Source: Clostridiales bacterium (GTDB lineage: Bacteria > Bacillota > Clostridia > Peptostreptococcales > Anaerovoracaceae). Taken from it: a stretch of DNA of 39,464 nucleotides. The notes beneath the pieces are model-generated. The model was not told the origin of the DNA and searched no databases. It was given only the letters and a program-made list of their open reading frames with translations. Shown here piece after piece: positions 25,088 to 31,919 of this stretch (its first letter is position 1; every line of letters starts with the position of its first letter). The stretch is taken from assembly GCA_012841165.1 (NCBI GenBank), contig DUVF01000007.1:1-39464 (forward strand). The letters run 5' to 3'. Both the position numbers and the translations under genes were made by a program.

Positions 25088-25106
25088 CGGCGGCAGTCAG
25101 CCGCCG
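25088..25106 (+). promoter_or_regulatory. GC-rich hairpin just before the ribosome binding site
   Basis: CGGCGGC and GCCGCCG form a perfect 7-base stem with loop AGTCA, immediately before the AGGGGGGAG binding site. There is no T-run, so it is not a terminator; it would sit in the 5' UTR of the gene at 25125. Confidence 0.7.
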
Positions 25107-25124
25107 AGGGGGGAGAGACCAAAA

Positions 25125-25397
25125 ATGAAGGACTTTTTAATGGGCTGGACATACAAGAAAGAATTCGCTGCTAATGTTTTGATTTATACGGCGATCGGGG
25201 TGGCGGGGAATTTACTGTTCAATAAGAACAAGATAAGGCAGTTTGAATCGACATGTTTTTTAGAAAACCCGATTGAAGCGGTCCGGGAGATGCCCAAAAA
25301 ACAAAAGATTTTCAACTGTGCGCTGTTCGGCACATTTGCGCTTGATACAACGGCCAGCCTGTTATTTCTGAAATATATCAAAAGCAAACTGGCGTAG
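25125..25397 (+). CDS. Small membrane protein of unknown family
   Basis: I do not recognise this 90-residue protein. It has two hydrophobic stretches (about 16-33, NVLIYTAIGVAGNLLF, and 64-82, NCALFGTFALDTTASLLFL) separated by a basic region with KKQK. A strong AGGGGGGAG binding site precedes the ATG. It opens a run of genes (this, DUF5685, J-domain protein, membrane protein, rarA) with very short gaps, so it is probably expressed with them and may act in the same process. Confidence 0.65.
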   Translation: MKDFLMGWTYKKEFAANVLIYTAIGVAGNLLFNKNKIRQFESTCFLENPIEAVREMPKKQKIFNCALFGTFALDTTASLLFLKYIKSKLA

Positions 25398-25405
25398 CTT
25401 TATCA

Positions 25406-26314
25406 ATGCTGGGTTATATTGTTCCCGACCGACCTGAACTCAAAGTCCGTGAATTTGAACTGTACAAAGGCTACTATTGCGGCCTGTGTAAGACCGTTGA
25501 AAAAAGACTGGGTCAGCTTCCGCGAATGGTTTTGAACTATGACTCAGTCTTTTTGGCTTTGGTCTTGTGCGCTCTAGAACCCGAAAGTGAGCAGACAAGA
25601 TTTGAGCGCTGTCCGGTTCACCCGGTCAAACGGCAGACCATAATCAACTATCGGCCCGGCTTGGACTATGCTGCGGATATGATGGTGCTGTTGGCGATCA
25701 ACAAGCTTGAGGACGACCGGCGGGATGAGGGCGGGATCAAACCGGCTGTCGGACTGGCGCTTCTTCAAGGCGTCCGGAAAAAGTTGATGAAAAGCCATCC
25801 GGAAAAAGGTATAATAATAAAGCGATATTTGGCGAAATTAAGACGATTGGAAAAAAATGGATGTATCTCGCCGGATGAAGTCGGCGAAACCTTTGCCCGG
25901 ATAATGGCTGAGGTCTTTGCGGCTTCCGGTTGCTCGTTCCCGGAAGGGAGCGAAGTACCGTTGCGCCGGCTGGGCTATCACTTGGGCAGATGGATTTATT
26001 TGATCGATGCCTTTGACGACATAGAAGCCGATTATAAATCCGGCGCCTATAACCCGCTCATCCGTCAGTATAAACAGCAGCACGAAGCCGAAGAGACCAA
26101 GCGTCCGGCTACAGCAATTGAGATTCGTCAAGCTATCCGGGACAGGGTTCGGTTCAACTTGCAGATTCATCTGAGCAAGCTGGCCGAAGCCTGGGAAGAT
26201 TTAAAACCGCTGCGAAATAAAAATCTGATAGACAATATAATATATTCGGGTTTATCGCAAAAAACCGAACAGATATTACAGGAAGGAACGACAGAGCATG
26301 CGCAACCCCTATGA
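25406..26314 (+). CDS. DUF5685 family protein
   Basis: A 302-residue cytoplasmic protein. The N-terminus (GYIVPDRPELKVREFELYKGYYCGLCK) matches the pattern I know from DUF5685, with C25-x2-C28. CPVHP follows near residue 70, and a central LGRWIYLIDAFDDIEAD carries an acidic cluster resembling a metal- or diphosphate-binding helix. That last likeness (to helical isoprenoid-synthase-type DDxxD motifs) is only suggestive. Function is undescribed as far as I know. It overlaps the J-domain gene by 17 bases, so the two are probably translated together. Confidence 0.78.
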   Translation: MLGYIVPDRPELKVREFELYKGYYCGLCKTVEKRLGQLPRMVLNYDSVFLALVLCALEPESEQTRFERCPVHPVKRQTIINYRPGLDYAADMMVLLAINKLEDDRRDEGGIKPAVGLALLQGVRKKLMKSHPEKGIIIKRYLAKLRRLEKNGCISPDEVGETFARIMAEVFAASGCSFPEGSEVPLRRLGYHLGRWIYLIDAFDDIEADYKSGAYNPLIRQYKQQHEAEETKRPATAIEIRQAIRDRVRFNLQIHLSKLAEAWEDLKPLRNKNLIDNIIYSGLSQKTEQILQEGTTEHAQPL

Positions 26315-26900
26315 GGTGCTGGGTATCCGGGAAGGAGCTACCAAAGAGCAGATCAAAGAAGCTTACCTCAAGATGGTAAAGAAATACCATCCGGATCGAC
26401 ACCAGGACAATCCTTTGAACGAGCTGGCACAAGAACGGCTTAAGGAGATCAATGAGGCCTACGACTATCTGACAAAGAATCCAGGTTATGCAGGTCCGGG
26501 CAGCGATTATGGCGCCGGTACAGCTCGGACATATACGTCAGGCAGTTCCGCTTCGCCGGAATTTAATCAAGTCCGGATGGATATCAACCAAGGCAATCTC
26601 GCAGCCGCCGAGGCGGCGCTGAACCGCTCACAGGCGCGCAACGCTGAGTGGTTTTTCCTGACCGGTGTTTTGAACATGCGCAAGGGCTGGTTTGACGAAG
26701 CGCTGAACAACCTGCAGGTAGCTGTTAGCATGGAGCCGAACAATATGGAATATCGCAGCGCCATTAACAGCCTGCTTCATCAATCGGGCGCTTATCGGAC
26801 GGCAGCCGACAGCCATGGTTACGGCTTGAACAGAAATGATGAACTCTGCCGGATGTTGCAGTGCTACTGCTGCGCCGATCTGCTCTGTGACTGCTTCTGA
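26298..26900 (+). CDS. J-domain protein with TPR-like middle and Cys-rich tail
   Basis: A 200-residue DnaJ-type co-chaperone. The J domain spans residues 1-60 with the HPD motif at 31-33 and NEAYDYL at its end. A Gly/Ser-rich linker precedes a helical, TPR-like stretch (about 93-155; GNLAAAEAALN, WFFLTGVLNMRKGWFDEALNNLQ). The last 19 residues contain six cysteines (CRMLQCYCCADLLCDCF). It lacks the DnaJ zinc-finger and client-binding domains, so it is a dedicated partner for Hsp70 rather than DnaJ itself. ATG 26298 has AGGAAGG upstream. Overlap with DUF5685 suggests a shared client. Confidence 0.85.
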   Translation: MRNPYEVLGIREGATKEQIKEAYLKMVKKYHPDRHQDNPLNELAQERLKEINEAYDYLTKNPGYAGPGSDYGAGTARTYTSGSSASPEFNQVRMDINQGNLAAAEAALNRSQARNAEWFFLTGVLNMRKGWFDEALNNLQVAVSMEPNNMEYRSAINSLLHQSGAYRTAADSHGYGLNRNDELCRMLQCYCCADLLCDCF

Positions 26901-26915
26901 CAAGGGAGGTTCAAT

Positions 26916-27443
26916 TTGACGGAAAAGAAAAAAAACGCCGGTCGGGTCGCGCTGGGAGGCGTACTGGCGGCGCTGACGATCGTGACACTGTTTCTGGCCA
27001 CGGTCATTCCGGGTATTGAATTAACGCTCTTTGCCATCAGCTCGCTCTTCGTGGCGCTCTATCTGGCCGAAACCAGCCTGGCAGCTGGTTTTTTGTTCTA
27101 TGCCGCGACTTCCGTTTTAGCAGTCTTGATAACTCCGGCTAAATTATCCTTGATTCCATATCCTTTGTTCTTTGGCCTTTATCCCTTGTTCAAACCGGCG
27201 CTTGACCGGATCGTTTCAAAGCCGCTGGCTCTGACAGCTAAACTGATCGTTTTCAACGGAATCTGGCTGATCGGATTTTGGCTGTTTAAACAACTGGTTT
27301 TCGGTTCCATCAAATTACCCGCATATCCGCTGTACTTGCTGTGGGCCGGCTCTCAGCTTTTATTCTTGCTCTATGACGCGATCTTGTCTCGCTTGATCGT
27401 ATTTGCGCGGCAGCGGATCAAGGGTCTTGGAGGCAGCCGATGA
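26916..27443 (+). CDS. Small polytopic membrane protein, unknown function
   Basis: A 175-residue hydrophobic protein with about five membrane segments (residues 10-35, 37-57, 59-75, 110-128 and 140-160) and basic ends. The substrate or role is unknown; the spacing of helices recalls small transporter S-components, but no motif supports that. The start is TTG 26916 with GGGAGG eight bases upstream. Its stop overlaps the rarA start by four bases (ATGA). Confidence 0.7.
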   Translation: MTEKKKNAGRVALGGVLAALTIVTLFLATVIPGIELTLFAISSLFVALYLAETSLAAGFLFYAATSVLAVLITPAKLSLIPYPLFFGLYPLFKPALDRIVSKPLALTAKLIVFNGIWLIGFWLFKQLVFGSIKLPAYPLYLLWAGSQLLFLLYDAILSRLIVFARQRIKGLGGSR

Positions 27444-28735
27444 TGCCCTTATCCACCCGGCTGCGGCCAGAAACGCTCGATGAATTTATCGGCCAAAGTC
27501 ATTTTTTCTATCCGGGATCGCTGGTCTACAATGCCATCAAGCGCAAGACCTTCGGTTCGGCGATTTTTTTCGGCCCGTCCGGGACTGGCAAGACGACATT
27601 GGCCCGCCTGATTGCCAAAGAAATGGATTCTGAATTTTATGAGTTGAACGCGTCGGTGGCGGGAACCAGGGAACTCAAGGAAATCATCGGCCGCTGCCAG
27701 GAGAACCTCTTCAATTACCAGCGCGAACACACTTACCTGTATGTTGATGAATTTCACCGCTGGAACAAGCTGCAGCAGGATTCTCTGCTCAAGGCGTTAG
27801 AGGAGGGTTTGTTCCGCTTCATAGGGAGCACGACCGAGAATCCCTGGTTTGCAATCAATAATGCTGTGCTCAGCCGGATCGGCGCTGTGTATGAGTTTAA
27901 ACGTCTGTCTCCGGATGAGATTGAAATCGTATTGACGCGGGCATTGACCGATCAGGAGAGGGGGCTGGGAAGTCGATCGATCGAGGTTAAATCCGAAGCG
28001 CTGACTGCTTTGGCTGATCTGGCATCCGGCGACGCCCGGGTGGCGCTTGACGCCTTAGGCTTCATAGCCGACAATCTCAATCCGGGGCAGGCAATTGATC
28101 TGGCTGTTGTCGGAGAAGCGGTGCAAAAACCGGTGGTTTTTTACGACAAGCGGGATGATAAATATAATTTGCTCTCGGCGCTACAGAAATCGATCAGAGG
28201 AACCGATCCCGATGCTGCGCTGCATTATCTGGCTCGTCTGATCGACGGCGGAGCGGATCCGCAGATGATAGGCCGGCGTCTGATGGTCATCGCCAGCGAA
28301 GACATAGGGATGGCCTATCCCCAGGCTATCTCCATCGTCACCGCCTGTGTCCAGGCAGCTCTTTTGACCGGCCTTCCGGAGGCTAGGATTCAGCTGGCTC
28401 AAGCTGTTATTTTGCTGGCATCCTGTCCGAAAAGCAATTCGGTCATTATGGCGATCGATGAAGCTTTGAATGATTTGAAAAAATATAAGACCGGTGAGAT
28501 TCCGCCGCATCTAATGGACACCCATTATAGCGGCGCAAAGAAAAGAGGTTTCGGCGGCTATAAATATCCGCATGCCTATGGCGGATATGTAAAACAAGAT
28601 TACTTGCCGGAATTGCTCAGAAAAGCCGGTGCCGAGTATTATAAGCCGACGGGAAACGGCAAGGAAGGCGCTTTTCGGACATTTTTGGAAGAGATCAGAA
28701 AGAGGCTGAAAAATCATGAAGATAACTCTGGCTGA
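27440..28735 (+). CDS. rarA: Replication-associated recombination protein RarA (MgsA-type AAA+ ATPase)
   Basis: A 431-residue AAA+ protein that acts at stalled replication forks. The N-terminus reads PLSTRLRPETLDEFIGQSHF. Walker A is GPSGTGKT (45-52), Walker B is YLYVDEFHRW (DEFHRW where DEIHRF is usual), and the sensor region has FIGSTTENPWFAINNAVLSR. The C-terminal MgsA tetramerisation domain is complete, with DPDAALHYLARLIDGGADP and HAYGGYVKQDYLP. It overlaps ispH-rpsA by 20 bases. Confidence 0.94.
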   Translation: MMPLSTRLRPETLDEFIGQSHFFYPGSLVYNAIKRKTFGSAIFFGPSGTGKTTLARLIAKEMDSEFYELNASVAGTRELKEIIGRCQENLFNYQREHTYLYVDEFHRWNKLQQDSLLKALEEGLFRFIGSTTENPWFAINNAVLSRIGAVYEFKRLSPDEIEIVLTRALTDQERGLGSRSIEVKSEALTALADLASGDARVALDALGFIADNLNPGQAIDLAVVGEAVQKPVVFYDKRDDKYNLLSALQKSIRGTDPDAALHYLARLIDGGADPQMIGRRLMVIASEDIGMAYPQAISIVTACVQAALLTGLPEARIQLAQAVILLASCPKSNSVIMAIDEALNDLKKYKTGEIPPHLMDTHYSGAKKRGFGGYKYPHAYGGYVKQDYLPELLRKAGAEYYKPTGNGKEGAFRTFLEEIRKRLKNHEDNSG

Positions 28736-31238
28736 ACCGACAGGATTTTGCTTTGGCGTTCGCCGGGCCTTGAACAAGGCAGGCGAGACACTTGAAAAGA
28801 GCCGTGGCTTTTCCGGCGCCGAAGGGTTGGTATATGCCTGCGGCTCCATAATCCACAATCGCCAGGTGACTGCTGAACTGGCAGCCGCAGGTCTTTTGAC
28901 CATAGACCGGCCTGAGCAGGCGGCGGAAGGCGCTTCCATCATTGTCCGTTCGCATGGGGAAGCTGAAGCTTTTTTCGCCGCTGCCGAAAAACGGAACCTG
29001 AAGGTGATAGACGCGACCTGTCCCTTTGTTTCCAAGATTCATGAAATAGTCTTTCACGCTTCACGCCAGGGCAGGCATATCGTTGTGGTGGGCGATCCCG
29101 ACCACCCAGAAGTCATAGGAACAATAGGCTGGGTCGATGGAGACTGGTCCATAGTCCGGGAAGCGGAGCAGGCAGCCGGCATCGCTGCCGATTGCCTGAC
29201 AGTGGTTGCGCAGACGACCATCCCGCAATATCTCTGGGATGAAGTTGTGAAACGGCTGCAGCATGAAAAAACAGACGTCGTGGCCATACCAACGATTTGC
29301 AATGCGACGATCGAACGTCAGACAGCTTGTCGCGAGCTGGCAGCCCGGTCCGATTGCATGATAGTGATTGGCGATCAAAACAGCGCGAATTCGAACAAGC
29401 TCTTTCAAATTGCTAAAGAGGTCTGCCGGAAAACCTATTTTGTAGAGAAAGCCGAAGATTTAGCATTGAAAGAAATGTCTGAATGCGATAGAATAGGTGT
29501 TGCGGCAGGTGCGTCTACACCTGAACGCATTATTAAGGAGGTTATCACCACGATGAGTGAACAAATCACTGACAAAGAAGTAATGTCGACAGAAGAGGTT
29601 CAAAATGCTGCAAACGAAGCGGCTGGCGCAACAGAGGAAGCCGGCGGAAACGAAGTCGTTACTCTGGCCGATGATGTCGCTACCGATGCAGCAGCCGAAA
29701 CAGTCGCGGAATCAGCTCCAGCAGAACAAACGGTCGCTCCGGTTGTCGATGAAGGCGCAGTGGAAGAAGAAAAGAACGAGATGCATGACTTTATGGCAGA
29801 AATCGATCGATCCATGCGTCTGCCCAATCGCGGAGAAATCGTCGAAGGCGAGATCGTACAGGTGACAAACCGCGAAATCGTGGTCAACCTTGGCTGCAAA
29901 AAAGATGGTATCATTCCCAAAGAAGAACTGGTGCTTGAGGGCGATCAGGAATTAACCGAACTATTTAAGGAAGGCGACGACATCCAAGCCAAAGTCCTCA
30001 AGACAGATGACGGAGACGGTAATATACTCCTGTCTCGTAAAAAGCTTGAAGTAATAGAACATTGGGAAGAAATAAACGAATCGTTCGAAAATAAGACGGT
30101 CGTCGATGTCAAAGTCATCAGAGAAGTCAAAGGCGGCGTGATAGCGCTGTACAAAGAAGTCTCCGGCTTTATCCCGATGTCGCAGTTGTCCGATAAATAT
30201 GTCGAAAAGGCCGACGAATTCATCGGCAAGGTGCTGCCGGTGAAAGTCAGTCGTGTCGATCAGCGGCGCAATAAGGCTGTATTTTCACACAAAGCATTTT
30301 TGGCGGAAGAAAAACAGCAAAGAGTCAAAGAGATTTGGGAATCTTTGGAAGTCGGCAACAATATTGAAGGAACGGTCATGCGTTTCACTGATTATGGTGC
30401 ATTTGTCGATATTGGCGGGATCGACGGTCTGCTGCATATTTCCGAGATATCCTGGGGTAAGCTCAAGCATCCGCAGGAAGCACTCAAGATTGGTGAACGG
30501 ATCAATGTCAGGATCCTTTCTTTGAACAGCGAAAAGGGTAAGATTTCGCTGGGCATGAAACAAAATCAGCCTGAGCCCTGGACAGTCATTGATCAGAAAT
30601 ATGAAGTAAATCAGGTGATTGAAGGAAAGGTTGTTCAAATTAAAGAATACGGCGCGTTTGTCGAACTTGAACCGGGCCTTGATGGATTGGTGCATATTTC
30701 TGAGATTGCGCACAAGCGTGTTACGAACATTACCGACGAAGTGGAAATTGGCGAAATCGTAAATGTCAAGATTCTCGACATCGATAAAGATCGCCGGCGG
30801 ATTAGCTTGTCCATAAAAGAGACCCGTGATCCGGCCGATGAAGATGATCGGCCGTCCAAGGACGTTGTAGCCGCCGCAACAACTGGTGACTCTGAAGACA
30901 GCACTACCGAATCGGCCGAAACCTTGACCGATAAGGCGGAAGAGATCATCGAGCAAGCGAAAGATCAGGCGGAGGCTTTAGCCGACAAGGCGGAGGAGAT
31001 TTTCGAACAGGCGAAGGACAAAGCGGAAGACCTGGCAGAAAGCGTCGGCGAAAAAACCAAGGAGATTTTCGAGAATCTGAGCGATAAAGTTGAAGATCTG
31101 GTCGAAAAGATCAGCGGTGATGATGTCGATGAAAAAGCAGACACGTCTGATGCCGATGAAAAAGCGGACACGATGGCTGAAGCTTCAACTGAAGCAACGG
31201 AAGAAGCGGACGATCCATCTGCCGACGAAAAAGAATAA
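28716..31238 (+). CDS. ispH: IspH-ribosomal protein S1 fusion
   Basis: An 840-residue fusion known from Clostridia. Residues 1-278 are IspH, the 4Fe-4S enzyme that makes IPP and DMAPP from HMBPP in the non-mevalonate pathway; cluster ligands C12, C102 and C195 are present, with the conserved HNRQV, SHG and TTIP motifs. Residues 280-365 are an acidic linker. Four S1 RNA-binding repeats follow (about 369-445, 455-530, 545-620, 633-708). Residues 715-840 form a charged tail with an 18-residue repeat (DKAEEIFEQAKDKAEDLA). A strong internal binding site allows S1 alone to be made from M280. The gene ends at an intrinsic terminator. Confidence 0.94.
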   Translation: MKITLAEPTGFCFGVRRALNKAGETLEKSRGFSGAEGLVYACGSIIHNRQVTAELAAAGLLTIDRPEQAAEGASIIVRSHGEAEAFFAAAEKRNLKVIDATCPFVSKIHEIVFHASRQGRHIVVVGDPDHPEVIGTIGWVDGDWSIVREAEQAAGIAADCLTVVAQTTIPQYLWDEVVKRLQHEKTDVVAIPTICNATIERQTACRELAARSDCMIVIGDQNSANSNKLFQIAKEVCRKTYFVEKAEDLALKEMSECDRIGVAAGASTPERIIKEVITTMSEQITDKEVMSTEEVQNAANEAAGATEEAGGNEVVTLADDVATDAAAETVAESAPAEQTVAPVVDEGAVEEEKNEMHDFMAEIDRSMRLPNRGEIVEGEIVQVTNREIVVNLGCKKDGIIPKEELVLEGDQELTELFKEGDDIQAKVLKTDDGDGNILLSRKKLEVIEHWEEINESFENKTVVDVKVIREVKGGVIALYKEVSGFIPMSQLSDKYVEKADEFIGKVLPVKVSRVDQRRNKAVFSHKAFLAEEKQQRVKEIWESLEVGNNIEGTVMRFTDYGAFVDIGGIDGLLHISEISWGKLKHPQEALKIGERINVRILSLNSEKGKISLGMKQNQPEPWTVIDQKYEVNQVIEGKVVQIKEYGAFVELEPGLDGLVHISEIAHKRVTNITDEVEIGEIVNVKILDIDKDRRRISLSIKETRDPADEDDRPSKDVVAAATTGDSEDSTTESAETLTDKAEEIIEQAKDQAEALADKAEEIFEQAKDKAEDLAESVGEKTKEIFENLSDKVEDLVEKISGDDVDEKADTSDADEKADTMAEASTEATEEADDPSADEKE
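29535..29555 (+). promoter_or_regulatory. Internal Shine-Dalgarno and start for free S1 within ispH-rpsA
   Basis: AAGGAGG (29535-29541) lies 11 bases before an in-frame ATG (29553) exactly at the junction of IspH and S1. Initiation here would give a 561-residue S1 protein without IspH. The same bases encode Lys-Glu-Val of the IspH C-terminus, so the match could be partly coincidental. Confidence 0.55.
30925..31035 (+). repeat. 54-base (18-residue) tandem repeat in the S1 tail
   Basis: The coding tail repeats DKAEEI(I/F)EQAKD(Q/K)AE(A/D)LA twice, with a third degenerate unit (EKTKEIFENLSDKVEDL). The predicted product is a long charged amphipathic helix. Confidence 0.8.
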
Positions 31239-31246
31239 CACGTCTG

Positions 31247-31319
31247 ATTAGGTGATATTCGGCGGTCAAGCATGTGGTGCAGACTGGCCGAAAGACAAGT
31301 GTAAATTGAATGATCTAAT
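31247..31319 (+). other. Structured 3' UTR of ispH-rpsA
   Basis: Nested pairings precede the terminator: ATTAG (31247-31251) with 31315-31319, ATTC (31257-31260) with 31308-31311, and an overlapping inner hairpin TTCGGC (31258-31263) with 31287-31292. The two stems sharing 31258-31260 are alternatives. I see no gene in 31239-31421 apart from this and the terminator. Confidence 0.5.
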
Positions 31320-31358
31320 AGAACCGTCTCACAGCTAACATGTAAGACGGTTCTTTTT
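31320..31358 (+). terminator. Rho-independent terminator after ispH-rpsA
   Basis: A perfect 10-base stem AGAACCGTCT/AGACGGTTCT (31320-31329 with 31345-31354), a 15-base loop and a T-run to 31358. Confidence 0.95.
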
Positions 31359-31421
31359 AAAATCCCGTAGACCAGGCTTGACATAAAGCTTAGGGGTTTA
31401 CGGCATTAAAAGGAGGCGACC

Positions 31422-31919
31422 ATGGGCTCGATCAGTTTGATAGGAATGCCGGCCAGCGGCAAAAGTACAGTTGGGGTAGTTTTAGCAAAAACCGCCTGCC
31501 GTAATTTTATCGATACGGATTTGTTGATACAGGAAGCCAGCGGGTGTTCACTTCAGGAAATCATTGACCGGTCGGGAATGGATGTTTTTTTGGAGGCCGA
31601 GAAAGCGGCGATCTGTTCGGTCTTTGATGAGCAGGCAGTGATTGCGACCGGCGGAAGTGCCGTATATATTCATGCAGCCATGGAACATCTTAGCAAGCTG
31701 AGCGATATCATCTATTTGAAATGGGAATTGCCGGTTTTGCTGGAACGACTGGGAAATATCAAAACCCGGGGAGTTGCCATGGCACCGGGTTTTTCGCTGG
31801 AGGATCTCTATCGGGAGCGAACACCGCTGTATGAAAGGTACGCCGATCGAATCATCGAATGCGATGGCCTAAGTGTGGAAGAGATCATTGAAAAGATTCT
31901 ATCAGTTCGCGGGCGTTAG
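31422..31919 (+). CDS. aroK: Shikimate kinase
   Basis: A 165-residue P-loop kinase that phosphorylates shikimate at O3 in the chorismate pathway. Walker A is GMPASGKS (8-15). DTD (about 37-39) and the F-E region around FLEAE bind shikimate and magnesium, ATGGSAVY is the shikimate-binding glycine motif, and RERTPLYERYAD is the C-terminal signature. The lid region has RGV where many shikimate kinases have RPL, so substrate choice is less certain than the fold. AAAGGAGG precedes the ATG. Its last 35 bases overlap recN, which runs the other way. Confidence 0.82.
   Translation: MGSISLIGMPASGKSTVGVVLAKTACRNFIDTDLLIQEASGCSLQEIIDRSGMDVFLEAEKAAICSVFDEQAVIATGGSAVYIHAAMEHLSKLSDIIYLKWELPVLLERLGNIKTRGVAMAPGFSLEDLYRERTPLYERYADRIIECDGLSVEEIIEKILSVRGR

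Noticed and set aside
27578..27601. Second clamp-loader-like gene
   Set aside because: The AAA+ motifs belong to rarA, whose C-terminal domain is diagnostic.
31272..31304. Ten-codon leader peptide (MWCRLAERQV) before a terminator and aroK, like an aromatic amino acid attenuator
   Set aside because: Only one Trp, no convincing ribosome binding site or promoter in front, and the terminator is explained as the end of the ispH-rpsA transcript.
31378..31383. Perfect TTGACA upstream of aroK
   Set aside because: No acceptable -10 box at 15-19 bases spacing, so I do not call a promoter.
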